NCBI GenBank assembly: GCA_038209965.1 | Contig: JBBQXF010000078.1 | Location: 1-22,820 of the forward strand | Origin: JALONO01 sp038209965 | GTDB lineage: Bacteria; Bacteroidota; Bacteroidia; Cytophagales; Thermoflexibacteraceae | Length of the DNA: 22,820 nucleotides | Direction: 5' to 3' | Shown: in pieces, positions 8,355 through 15,466 of the stretch | Numbering within the stretch: the first letter of the stretch is position 1 | Layout of the letters: each line of letters begins with the position of its first letter | Made by a program: the position numbers and the translations under genes | The notes under the pieces: generated by a model | Told to the model about the DNA's origin: nothing | Seen by the model: only the letters and a program-made list of their open reading frames with translations | Database searches by the model: none

Positions 8355-9551
8355 TTACTTGGTCAGGCTCAAGCCACTGTTCATCATCTTGGTGGTCCGG
8401 TCGCGCACCCGGGCATCGGTGGCGTTGTTGATAATGGCTTGGAGCACTTGCCGCTCATCGATCATGGCCAATTGTTGGAGGTTGGTCAGGCGGTTGGCGG
8501 TGGCCACTTGCGAAATGGCTTGCTGGAAAAAGCCGCCCGTGCGCACAATCCACTGGTTCACGGTCAGGTCAATGAGGGCCGCCACTCCGGCCTCGGTGCG
8601 GATCACCTGCGTAATGGGTACATTGGCAAAACTCTGGGTGCCCACTTGCAGTGTGAGCTTGATCCCAAACGATGGGTTGACGTAGCCTTGAACGGCGCTC
8701 TGGATCTGGGCCAGCATGACCGTGGGGTGGAAACCTGCCGCGATGAAAGCCGTGGTGAGCCGTTTGTCCGATTTGATGTACATGCACGCACTGTCGCCTT
8801 GCAGCACCGTGCCGGCCTCGGGCGAAGCCGCCGTAATGACGGGCCGGGGCGAGGCGGGCAGCACATCTATCCCGTACTGGGCAAACATTTGGCGGAACAC
8901 TTGGGGGTCGCGGGTTTTGACGTTCATCAGCATTTGGCCCAAACCGCCCCCGGCCCCGCCGGCAAACTGGATAAAGCCAAAAGAAAAGATCGCCCTGTCA
9001 TAACTATTGATGGCATCAAAGTTCCCCTCATTTTCGGATACCACTTTCAGGGCGCGGGCCAGCCCAGTGGTAAGGCCCACGCTCACATAAGCATCAACTG
9101 GCACTCTTTTGGGGCTGGAAGTGCCTGGGTACATGATTCCGTCGGGGTAGATCGCAAAGTTGCTTCTGACATTGTCGCGGAATTGGGCCGTGCCACTGCC
9201 CCCGGTGGGCATGGGAAAAGTAGCCGCATAAGTGTTTTGGCTACCAGAATTGCTTACCGCAAGTTTGAAAACATTTTTGGCAGCGGCAATTTGGGTAAAA
9301 GAAGGTACCGAAGACATACTGAATTGATTTATAGTGCTAGTGTTGGGCAGATTTGATGCAATCGTACTGACAGGGCGCACCACATTGGGCGTGGGTGAAA
9401 CCGAGGCCGGGCCAGCGGCCACCCGGAGTTGCTGCCCCAGCGAAAGGGCATCGTTGGCCAACTTGTTCCATTGCCTTATCTGGTCAACTGAGATGTTGTA
9501 TCGTCTTGCAACGCCAAAAAGTGTGTCGCCTCTATTTACGGTGTGGATCAT
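8355..9551 (-). CDS. LysM-domain protein with a possible lysozyme-like core, no signal peptide
   Basis: With the start at 9549-9551 the protein has 398 residues and opens directly with a LysM domain (residues 2-45: HTVNRGDTLFGVARRYNIS, then QIRQWNKL and LSLGQQLRV). An upstream ATG at 9618-9620 would add 23 residues that are neither a signal peptide nor part of LysM, so the shorter form is preferred. A Ser/Pro/Asn-rich linker (46-90) precedes a compact region around 160-235 with SENEGNFDAINSYDRAIFSF, GFIQFAGG and FAQYGIDV. The pattern of Glu, Asp, Tyr-Asp-Arg and a Ser-x-Gly-x-x-Gln-Phe turn resembles lysozyme-like or chitosanase-like folds, so peptidoglycan cleavage is possible but not proven. 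LysM domains bind peptidoglycan or chitin GlcNAc chains. The absence of an export signal is odd for a wall-binding protein and would suit export by a phage-tail-like or other non-Sec route. Confidence 0.7.
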   Translation of the reverse strand: MIHTVNRGDTLFGVARRYNISVDQIRQWNKLANDALSLGQQLRVAAGPASVSPTPNVVRPVSTIASNLPNTSTINQFSMSSVPSFTQIAAAKNVFKLAVSNSGSQNTYAATFPMPTGGSGTAQFRDNVRSNFAIYPDGIMYPGTSSPKRVPVDAYVSVGLTTGLARALKVVSENEGNFDAINSYDRAIFSFGFIQFAGGAGGGLGQMLMNVKTRDPQVFRQMFAQYGIDVLPASPRPVITAASPEAGTVLQGDSACMYIKSDKRLTTAFIAAGFHPTVMLAQIQSAVQGYVNPSFGIKLTLQVGTQSFANVPITQVIRTEAGVAALIDLTVNQWIVRTGGFFQQAISQVATANRLTNLQQLAMIDERQVLQAIINNATDARVRDRTTKMMNSGLSLTK

Positions 9552-9677
9552 GCCGGTAAATCTAAGGACTAATTTAGAGATTCTAAAATAAGCAAGTCTT
9601 TTGTTGAGAAAAAAGAACAAATCCTCGAAATCAGGCGTAAATTAACCCGGTCTAAAGGCTTGCTGAACAAACTTGCC

Positions 9678-9685
9678 TATTTTTG
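9678..9685 (+). promoter_or_regulatory. Candidate Bacteroidetes -7 promoter box for waaA
   Basis: TATTTTTG fits the TAnnTTTG consensus and lies 25 bases before the preferred waaA start codon at 9711. No well-spaced -33 TTTG is evident. The 159-base gap also serves the divergent LysM gene. Confidence 0.3.
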
Positions 9686-9710
9686 GCCCTGCAATTTTGA
9701 ACAGATCAAC

Positions 9711-10964
9711 ATGGTCGTTTTATATTGGTTGGGAATCCGTTTGTATAGTTGGCTGCTAGCCCTAGTAGCGGTTTCCAATGAGAAAGCCCGCCGGCTGGTT
9801 CAAGGCCAGCGGCAAGCTTTTGGCAAACTAGCCCACGTTTTTGGTCAAAATACCGCCCCAGTGGCTTGGTTCCACTGCGCTTCATTGGGTGAGTTTGAGC
9901 AGGGACGGCCAGTGCTCGAGGCATTCAGGGCAGACTTCCCGGCTCACAAAATACTGGTTACTTTTTTTTCATCCAGTGGCTATGAATCGCAAAAAGGGTT
10001 CGCCGGGGCCGATTTGGTGTGCTATCTGCCCACCGACACGTTGGCAAATGCGCGGCGGTTGCTCGATTTGGTTCGGCCCAGCATCGTGTTCTTTGTCAAA
10101 TATGAATTCTGGCACTATTATACACTCGAAATCGCCCGCCGAAAAATCCCCCTGATCTGCTTCTCAGCAGTATTCCGGGCCGATCAAATATATTTCAAAC
10201 CTTGGGGAGGCTTCTTCAAACAAATTTTGCGGCGTTTTGATTGTTTTTTCGTCCAAAATGAAGCTTCCCTACACTTGCTCAAGCGCATAGGCTTGCACCA
10301 AGTGGTTATTGGGGGCGATACGCGCGCCGACCGGGTGCAGGCGATCGGCTTGCAACCCACCCCTTTCCCGTTGGTCAGGCGGTTCAAGGGCGACCAACTG
10401 CTTCTGGTATTGGGCAGCACTTGGCCCAATGACATCGCAGTGGTGGGCCCAGTGCTCAATGAATGGCCCCAAGGTCTCAAGCTGATCATTGCCCCGCACG
10501 AACTGGATCCAGCCAAGCTGCGGGCCACCGAGAAAGCCTTTGCCAATAAAAAAATCATCCGCTATTCCCAGGCCGACGAAACAACCGACATGGCCCAATA
10601 TGATGTTTTGCTGGTGGACTGCGTGGGAATCTTGAGCCAACTGTACCAATATGGCGATATCGCCTTTGTCGGTGGGGGATTGCGGCAGGGGCTGCACAAT
10701 ATTTTGGAGGCCGCCGTGTTTGGCATCCCAGTCATCTTTGGCAACATCAACTATGAAAAAGCCGAGGAAGCAATAGCGCTGCGATCACTGGGGGCGGCGT
10801 TTACCGTGGCTGACTCTCCAGAATTTGCCACGGTGTTTTCGCGGTTGGTCCACGATCCTGGCCAACGATCCGAAGCGGGCCAAGCGAGCGCGGCCTACGT
10901 GCGCGACCAGACCGGGGCCACCAAACGGTTGGTGGATCATTGCCACACGTTGATTGCCCAATAG
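9711..10964 (+). CDS. waaA: 3-deoxy-D-manno-octulosonic acid (Kdo) transferase WaaA/KdtA
   Basis: A 417-residue GT30-family glycosyltransferase that transfers Kdo from CMP-Kdo to the lipid A precursor at the inner face of the cytoplasmic membrane, starting the lipopolysaccharide core. Residues 1-20 form the usual N-terminal membrane-associated helix (LYWLGIRLYSWLLALV). FHCASLGEFEQGRPVL (54-69) contains the catalytic glutamate (Glu61). Further hallmarks are TFFSSSGYES, YLPTDT, FFVKYEFWHYY and IGGDTRADRV, and in the C-terminal Rossmann lobe VLGSTWPND, APHELDP, FVGGGLRQGLHNILE and VIFGNINYEKAEEA. The start at 9711 is chosen over an in-frame ATG at 9660 because the family begins with the membrane helix. 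It is the only complete + strand gene in the window. A hairpin follows just after the stop. Confidence 0.95.
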   Translation: MVVLYWLGIRLYSWLLALVAVSNEKARRLVQGQRQAFGKLAHVFGQNTAPVAWFHCASLGEFEQGRPVLEAFRADFPAHKILVTFFSSSGYESQKGFAGADLVCYLPTDTLANARRLLDLVRPSIVFFVKYEFWHYYTLEIARRKIPLICFSAVFRADQIYFKPWGGFFKQILRRFDCFFVQNEASLHLLKRIGLHQVVIGGDTRADRVQAIGLQPTPFPLVRRFKGDQLLLVLGSTWPNDIAVVGPVLNEWPQGLKLIIAPHELDPAKLRATEKAFANKKIIRYSQADETTDMAQYDVLLVDCVGILSQLYQYGDIAFVGGGLRQGLHNILEAAVFGIPVIFGNINYEKAEEAIALRSLGAAFTVADSPEFATVFSRLVHDPGQRSEAGQASAAYVRDQTGATKRLVDHCHTLIAQ

Positions 10965-10969
10965 CAAAC

Positions 10970-10995
10970 AAATGGCGGACGGCAATAGCCATTTT
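10970..10995 (+). terminator. Possible intrinsic terminator of waaA
   Basis: AAATGGC (10970-10976) pairs with GCCATTT (10988-10994) across an 11-base loop, and a further T follows. It lies six bases after the waaA stop codon. The stem is modest and the T run short. Confidence 0.45.
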
Positions 10996-11350
10996 GGGCA
11001 GGGCATCCGTGATGGTTTGAGAAATAGGTGCTCAGTTTACTACCTATTGACGATCAACGAAACAGACGGGGAGTAAAGTCGTTTTGGTAATTGATGGGAT
11101 TTATTTCTTTGGGTATCAACAACTAGTTTATGTGGTAGCCAAAAGTCCAATTTATTTGGGCACCAAAAATCAGTACCAAGCACTTTATCGCGCTATGGAA
11201 AGGCCGATAAGCCCTTTTGGGTAGCTCCCCCCGAAGTTTCACCCACCATTTATTGACCTAGTGTAAAACCGGGTATCTGGTAAATTTTGCAAATTTGGGT
11301 AATTCATCCACATTGCACTAGGCATTAATTTAGCGACTTTTCATGGACGA

Positions 11351-11386
11351 AAATACTACTTATTTTTCTGGAAATACTACTTATTT
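11351..11386. repeat. Two direct copies of AAATACTACTTATTT, 21-base period
   Basis: AAATACTACTTATTT occurs at 11351-11365 and again at 11372-11386, so starts are 21 bases apart, close to two helical turns. That spacing would place two bound proteins on the same DNA face. No gene starts clearly just downstream. A 32-residue frame from ATG 11343 runs through both copies but looks like a by-product of the repeat. Confidence 0.6.
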
Positions 11387-11419
11387 AGCTTTTGGTCACC
11401 CCAAAAACTGCGCTGTTGA

Positions 11420-11560
11420 CTTGATAGCGGCCCTTTGGTGAGTGGAAAGCGCTTGAAACGATTAAATCTTGGGATAATTGCGGGGGGAAGTGGCACCAAC
11501 AGCAATGGCCTCGATCCATCAACCGGGGCCGTCGTTGATTTTTTGCTTGCCCAATACTAA
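11420..11560 (+). pseudogene. Short open frame, possible 3' relic of an unknown gene
   Basis: A 46-codon open frame after a TGA at 11417-11419, ending with TAA at 11558-11560, one base past the csaA stop on the other strand. It reads GPLVSGKRLKRLNLGIIAGG, then SGTNSNGLDPSTGAVVDFLL and AQY. There is no ATG; the only possible initiators are a GTG at 11438 and TTG codons. The Gly-rich turn and the amphipathic end look protein-like, but I do not recognise a family. It could be the tail of a lost gene or a chance frame. Confidence 0.2.
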
Positions 11561-11886
11561 AACACGCGGGAGCCATTTTGGCTGCGTCGTTCTGGTTGGA
11601 GCAAAATCACGGCTTGCTCCTCACCCACCAAGCCCAATACCAAGCACTCGGAGCTAAAATTGGCGATCTGTTTGGGTGGAAAGTTGACCACCGCGATCAC
11701 CTGTTTGCCCACCAGATCGGCTTTGGCGTACAATTTGGTAATTTGGGCCGAGCTTTGCTTGATGCCAAAATCACCAAAATCTATGGTCAATTGATAGGCC
11801 GGGTTTCGGGCCTTGGGAAAATCCCGGGCTGCCAAGATGGTGCCCACCCGCATTTCCACTTTTTCAAAATCTTCCCAAGTGAGCAT
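11557..11886 (-). CDS. csaA: CsaA-like tRNA-binding domain protein
   Basis: A 109-residue single-domain OB-fold protein. Nearly every family hallmark is visible: MLTWEDFEKVEMRVGTI at the start, DFPKARNPAYQLTIDFG, IKQSSAQIT, LVGKQVIAVVNFPPKQIA and SECLVLGL, then an ILLQPE stretch and NGSRVF at the end. Family members bind tRNA as dimers and have been described as export chaperones in Bacillus subtilis; the physiological role outside Bacillus is uncertain. The start at 11884-11886 (MLTW) is preferred over ATG 11907, which would add seven residues not typical of the family. It lies 122 bases downstream of the nagB-PIG-L gene on the same strand, with a hairpin between, so it is probably transcribed separately. 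The protein should be cytosolic. Confidence 0.93.
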   Translation of the reverse strand: MLTWEDFEKVEMRVGTILAARDFPKARNPAYQLTIDFGDFGIKQSSAQITKLYAKADLVGKQVIAVVNFPPKQIANFSSECLVLGLVGEEQAVILLQPERRSQNGSRVF

Positions 11887-11949
11887 ATTGGTGACGATAA
11901 ATGGCAAAGAAAAACGTTGTGAAACTTTACACCTGACCGCCTAAAACCG

Positions 11950-11982
11950 CCGCCATTTCCCCGATGTTCGGAAAAATGGCGG
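11950..11982 (-). terminator. Hairpin between the nagB-PIG-L fusion gene and csaA
   Basis: CCGCCATTT (11950-11958) pairs perfectly with AAATGGCGG (11974-11982), and the loop contains a second small stem CCGA/TCGG. On the minus strand a short GTTTTA follows. It lies 26 bases after the fusion gene's stop, so it likely ends that transcript or attenuates read-through into csaA. Confidence 0.5.
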
Positions 11983-12008
11983 CCAAGTGGTATAGGCAAA
12001 ACAGGGGG

Positions 12009-13937
12009 CTAGAATTTGTGCCGCACAAAAGCCTCCATCGCTTCGTATTCGGCCAAACCGAGGGCATCGTATAGCTTGGCCGTGCCCCGGTTGCGATCCT
12101 CGGCGCGTTGCCAAAACTCGCGGGCATCGGAGCCGGGGAACAGCGGGCGGTCTTTTTGGGACTGGTGCTTGAAAATGGCACGGCGTTTTTTGAGCAGTTC
12201 CAGCGGGCTGATGGGCACGGCCATCTCGATCTGGTCAATGTCCCATTCTTGCCAAGCACCCCGATAGAGCCACAGATAGCAGTCTTCTATCCATTTTTCG
12301 GTCTTGAGCCCTTCCACTGCTTGGAAAATGGCGGCCAAACACACCCGGTGGGTTCCGTGGGGATCGGACAGATCGCCGGCAGCGTAGATTTGGTGCGGCT
12401 TGATTTTTTCCAACAGATCGGACACGATTTTTACATCGGCCTCGCCAATCGGATTTTTCTTCACCCGGCCAGTTTCGTAGAACGGCATATCCAAAAAGTG
12501 CATATTCTCATCGGGCACGCCACAATAGCGGCAGGCGGCTTTGGCCTCGCCCCGGCGGATCATGCCCTTGATGTGTTGCACATCGGCTGAATCGACATCG
12601 CCGGGCTGTTTGTTTTTGACCGAGTTTACTACATTGGTGAACCAGGCATTGGCCTCTTCGGGCTTCAAGCCCGCCATGCCTCCCATGTCCTTCACAAAAT
12701 CAGCAAAGCGGAGCGCATCGTCATCAAACACGGCGATGTTGCCCGAAGTTTGATAGGCGACATGGACTTGGTGGCCCTGCTCCACCAGTCGGCTCAGCGT
12801 GCCCCCCATCGAGATCACGTCGTCATCGGGGTGGGGGCTGAAAATAATCACCCGCTTGGGGAACGGCTTGGATCGCTCCGGGCGGTGGCTGTCATCAGCG
12901 TTTGGTTTGCCCCCTGGCCAGCCCGAAATCGTGCGCTGGAGTTTGTTGAACACGTCGATGTTGATATTGTAGGCCGGGCCGTGTTCAGTGACCAAGTCGG
13001 CCATGCCGTGCTCGTTGTAGTCGTTGTCGGTCAATTTCAGGATGGGCTTGTTCACCAATTGGCACAACCAGATCACTGCTTTGCGGATCAGGTTTTTGTC
13101 CCAATTGCAGGGGCCGACCAGCCACGGAGTTTTGATGCACGTGAGTTGAGCCGAGGCGGCTTCATCCAGCACAATGGTCGAGTTGGGGTGGGCCTGCAAA
13201 AAAGTGGAGGGGATTAGGCCCGTGATCGGGCCTTCCACCGTAGCTTTGATCATTTTGGCCTTGCCCTCGCCCCAAGCCATGAGGATAATTTTGCGGGCTT
13301 TCATGATCGTTCCCACGCCCATGGTCACGGCGCGGCGGGGCACATTTTCTTCGCCATAAAAATCGCTGGCCGCGTCCACCCGGGTCAGGTGGTCGAGGGT
13401 AATGAGCCTGGTGGATGACTCCTTGGAAGAACCGGGCTCGTTGAAGCCAATGTGGCCAGTGCGCCCAATGCCCAACACTTGGATGTCAATGCCACCCACT
13501 TCGGCGATTTGGCGGTCATAGTCAAAACAGTAGCGGGCCACTTGTTCCACCGGGATGGTGCCATTAGGAATGTGGATGTTTTCCTTGGGAATATCAATGT
13601 GATCAAACAAATACTCATTCATGAACCGCACGTAGCTCTGGAGCGAATTGGGCAGCATGGGAAAATATTCGTCCAAGTTGAACGTGATCACGTTCGAGAA
13701 GCTTAGGCCCTCTTCCCGGTGCATGCGCACCAACTCGCCATACAAACGGGTGGGGGAGGAGCCAGTGGCCAAGCCCAGTACGGCCACTTCGCCCTTCTTT
13801 TGCTTGATTTTGATGAGTGCCGCAATTTCTTGGGCCACGGCTTTGGAAGCCTCAACGGAGTCCAGATAGATCTCGGTCCTGATTTTTTCAAACCTTTTGA
13901 GTTGATCCAGTTCAGACACTGTTCTGTATTGTCGCAT
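12009..13937 (-). CDS. nagB: NagB-like glucosamine-6-phosphate deaminase fused to a PIG-L deacetylase domain
   Basis: A 642-residue two-domain protein. Residues about 15-290 are NagB-like: LATGSSPTRLY (phosphate site), FNLDEYFPM with Asp89 (E. coli Asp72), GIGRTGHIGFNEPGSS with His162 and Glu167 (E. coli His143 and Glu148), and TMGVGTIM. Where E. coli has Asp141 this protein has Thr160. Residues about 360-560 are a PIG-L/LmbE metal-dependent deacetylase: SPHPDDD (367-373) and SDPHGTHR (524-531) supply the expected zinc ligands. The natural reading is N-deacetylation of an acetylated amino sugar followed by deamination and isomerisation to a fructose phosphate, but the substrate is not established. 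Full-length homologues are known across Bacteroidetes and are often annotated deaminase-like. ATG at 13937 is chosen over 13988 because the additional 17 residues do not fit the family. Confidence 0.9.
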   Translation of the reverse strand: MRQYRTVSELDQLKRFEKIRTEIYLDSVEASKAVAQEIAALIKIKQKKGEVAVLGLATGSSPTRLYGELVRMHREEGLSFSNVITFNLDEYFPMLPNSLQSYVRFMNEYLFDHIDIPKENIHIPNGTIPVEQVARYCFDYDRQIAEVGGIDIQVLGIGRTGHIGFNEPGSSKESSTRLITLDHLTRVDAASDFYGEENVPRRAVTMGVGTIMKARKIILMAWGEGKAKMIKATVEGPITGLIPSTFLQAHPNSTIVLDEAASAQLTCIKTPWLVGPCNWDKNLIRKAVIWLCQLVNKPILKLTDNDYNEHGMADLVTEHGPAYNINIDVFNKLQRTISGWPGGKPNADDSHRPERSKPFPKRVIIFSPHPDDDVISMGGTLSRLVEQGHQVHVAYQTSGNIAVFDDDALRFADFVKDMGGMAGLKPEEANAWFTNVVNSVKNKQPGDVDSADVQHIKGMIRRGEAKAACRYCGVPDENMHFLDMPFYETGRVKKNPIGEADVKIVSDLLEKIKPHQIYAAGDLSDPHGTHRVCLAAIFQAVEGLKTEKWIEDCYLWLYRGAWQEWDIDQIEMAVPISPLELLKKRRAIFKHQSQKDRPLFPGSDAREFWQRAEDRNRGTAKLYDALGLAEYEAMEAFVRHKF

Positions 13938-13985
13938 AGTGTTGTGGAAGGTATAGCCTATCGCTCGCAATTTCGGGCAAATAAG

Positions 13986-13993
13986 CAAAATTA
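13986..13993 (-). promoter_or_regulatory. Candidate Bacteroidetes -7 promoter box for the nagB-PIG-L gene
   Basis: On the minus strand this reads TAATTTTG, matching TAnnTTTG, about 50 bases before the start codon at 13935-13937. No TTTG at the ideal -33 spacing is seen. Confidence 0.33.
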
Positions 13994-14198
13994 TTGCTGT
14001 TTTTTATTAAAATGGGGGTCAAGGGCCAACTAAAATATTCTGGTCGATTGGTGCGGGTCAGTGCCCGAGGTGTCGCAGGCTGCCCATCTTTTTGGCGCAA
14101 ATCCCAAGAAGATATTTGCCAATTAATTTTTGCATTTACGGTGAAGCTAGCTGCATTTTACCTCGCTTTACTGAATCTCAAAGGTTTAGTAAAGGGGT

Positions 14199-14222
14199 AA
14201 ATACTTTGGTTATCAAGTATTT
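14199..14222. repeat. AT-rich inverted repeat AAATACTT / AAGTATTT
   Basis: AAATACTT (14199-14206) and its reverse complement (14215-14222) are separated by eight bases. It lies about 50 bases past the end of the endonuclease-fold gene and 260 bases upstream of the nagB-PIG-L start. It could be an operator-like site or a weak terminator; the low GC of the stem argues against strong termination. Confidence 0.35.
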
Positions 14223-14272
14223 TGCTTTCCAGATCGGTTACCAACAATGCTCTTTGCCCAAACTGATTTGAT

Positions 14273-15268
14273 TTACCTAAAGCTGAATTGGAGCCAAACA
14301 GGACAGTGATCCGATGCTGTGCCGGCTAGCTGAGATATGCCACTGGCATGGTTGGTCAGGCGGGCGGAGTCGTAAAAAATAAAATCGATTTGCTCGATGG
14401 GGGCATTGCTCGGGAAAGTCAAGTGCTGGGCCATGCCCCACTCGCCCGGCGAGATCGCGCACGCTAGGCCCGGCCACAGGAGCAGTTGCCCCAGCAGATC
14501 AGGGGCATCGGTGGTGGGCACAGAAGCCGCTATGTTAAAATCCCCCGCAATGATGACCGGGGCCAGTGAGCGATAGGTCAAGTACAATTGCTCCACTACT
14601 TTGATCTGTGCGATCCGCGCCGAAGCGATGTAGGCTTCCAAGTGAAGGTTGATCACAACGATTTCGCCCTCGGGCAACTGCACTGCGCACACTTGGGCCA
14701 AACGATCGGTGTAAAATCGGCGGTAAAGAAAAGGGCGTTCGGGGGGCATGGGCAACACCACGTGCTCCAGCAGCCGGACTGGGAAGCGGCTGTGCAAGCT
14801 TTGGCCCGATAACACCCGGCCAAAATGAACCTTGGGCGGCCAGTAGGGAAAGGGCACGTACCGCTTGTCCCAGTTGACGGCATCGGCCCGGAAAGCATAG
14901 CAGCCCTCGGCCAATGCGGCCGATTGATCCACCCCAAAGGATCGTGCAGCACCATAATCGATCTCTTGGTAACTGATCAGATCGGGGCTGAGGGTCTGCC
15001 AAGCTGATCGCACTTGGGCCAAATGTGCGGCAAACTCGGTAGGTTCGCGCCAAACGGGCCGGTTGTTGGCCAGCCCGGACAAATAGCCAAGGTTATAGGT
15101 GACCATCGTGTAGCATCCGGGCGCGATCGTTACTGGCGGGGGGCCCGCCTGATCAATGGACAGCTCATGTTTGGCCGAGGTGGGCAACGTGCCCCGACCA
15201 GCCCACCAGAAAAAACCGACGAGGGCCAGCCCGGCCAATGCCGCCAGTATTGCAAGAGCAACGATCAT
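14273..15268 (-). CDS. Membrane-anchored endonuclease/exonuclease/phosphatase (EEP) family protein
   Basis: A 331-residue protein with one N-terminal transmembrane helix (about 2-22) and an EEP (DNase I-like) domain outside it. Catalytic landmarks are in order: VTYNLGY (Asn59), SYQEID (Glu102, metal ligand), VINLHLEAY (Asn207, His209), AGDFNIAA (Asp243, Asn245), IDFIFY (294-299) and SDHCPVW (Asp320, His321). All residues expected for Mg-dependent phosphodiester or phosphomonoester hydrolysis are therefore present. The family includes nucleases, sphingomyelinases and inositol phosphatases, and the substrate cannot be read from sequence. The anchor, with Arg25 and Lys33 after the helix, does not settle whether the domain faces the periplasm or the cytosol. 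It is a single gene, with a terminator hairpin of the susCD operon about 120 bases upstream of its start. Confidence 0.85.
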   Translation of the reverse strand: MIVALAILAALAGLALVGFFWWAGRGTLPTSAKHELSIDQAGPPPVTIAPGCYTMVTYNLGYLSGLANNRPVWREPTEFAAHLAQVRSAWQTLSPDLISYQEIDYGAARSFGVDQSAALAEGCYAFRADAVNWDKRYVPFPYWPPKVHFGRVLSGQSLHSRFPVRLLEHVVLPMPPERPFLYRRFYTDRLAQVCAVQLPEGEIVVINLHLEAYIASARIAQIKVVEQLYLTYRSLAPVIIAGDFNIAASVPTTDAPDLLGQLLLWPGLACAISPGEWGMAQHLTFPSNAPIEQIDFIFYDSARLTNHASGISQLAGTASDHCPVWLQFSFR

Positions 15269-15390
15269 TTCATTTGTATTTTCAACCAGTGAGCGACTTC
15301 GCTGCCAAAATTGTCGTTGGCTAAATCCAAGAAGTCTTTCTTGAATATACGGCTAATTTTAGTTCAAAAAATCGGGCCGGGACTTGGCAT

Positions 15391-15430
15391 AAATCAAGGG
15401 CGGCAACACGAATGTCGCCGCCCTTGATTT
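15391..15430 (-). terminator. Strong hairpin terminator of the susC-susD operon
   Basis: AAATCAAGGGCGGC (15391-15404) is the exact reverse complement of 15417-15430, giving a 14-base stem and a 12-base loop. It begins 36 bases after the susD stop codon. The GC-rich core with flanking A/T arms gives an A-run/T-run on both strands, so it could act in either direction. Confidence 0.75.
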
Positions 15431-15466
15431 ACCAATAGATTTTAGCGATGGGCTTGGCCCAACCCT

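Larger units (their letters stand above)
10965..11556. other. 592-base gene-free stretch between waaA and csaA
   Basis: The two flanking genes converge on this stretch. After the waaA hairpin it contains AT-rich sequence, two copies of a 15-base direct repeat (11351-11386) and, at the far end, a short + strand frame (11420-11560) that may be a gene relic. No intact gene or RNA was recognised. Confidence 0.5.
13938..14272. other. 335-base gene-free stretch upstream of the nagB-PIG-L gene
   Basis: It contains a candidate -7 box for the fusion gene and an AT-rich inverted repeat (14199-14222), both listed. Otherwise I see no gene, RNA or mobile element. Confidence 0.5.

Noticed and set aside
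8172..9356. A 394-codon + strand frame opposite the LysM gene
   Set aside because: The minus strand carries a recognisable LysM domain; the + frame is composition-driven and begins within the inverted-repeat region.
8355..9620. Upstream start (ATG at 9618-9620) for the LysM gene as a possible signal peptide
   Set aside because: The added 23 residues alternate charged and hydrophobic residues (FFFLNKRLAYFRISKLVLRF) without a continuous hydrophobic core or cleavage site.
11343..11441. A 32-residue + strand frame from ATG through the 15-base repeats
   Set aside because: Its first half is created by the direct repeat and there is no ribosome-binding signal or recognisable product.
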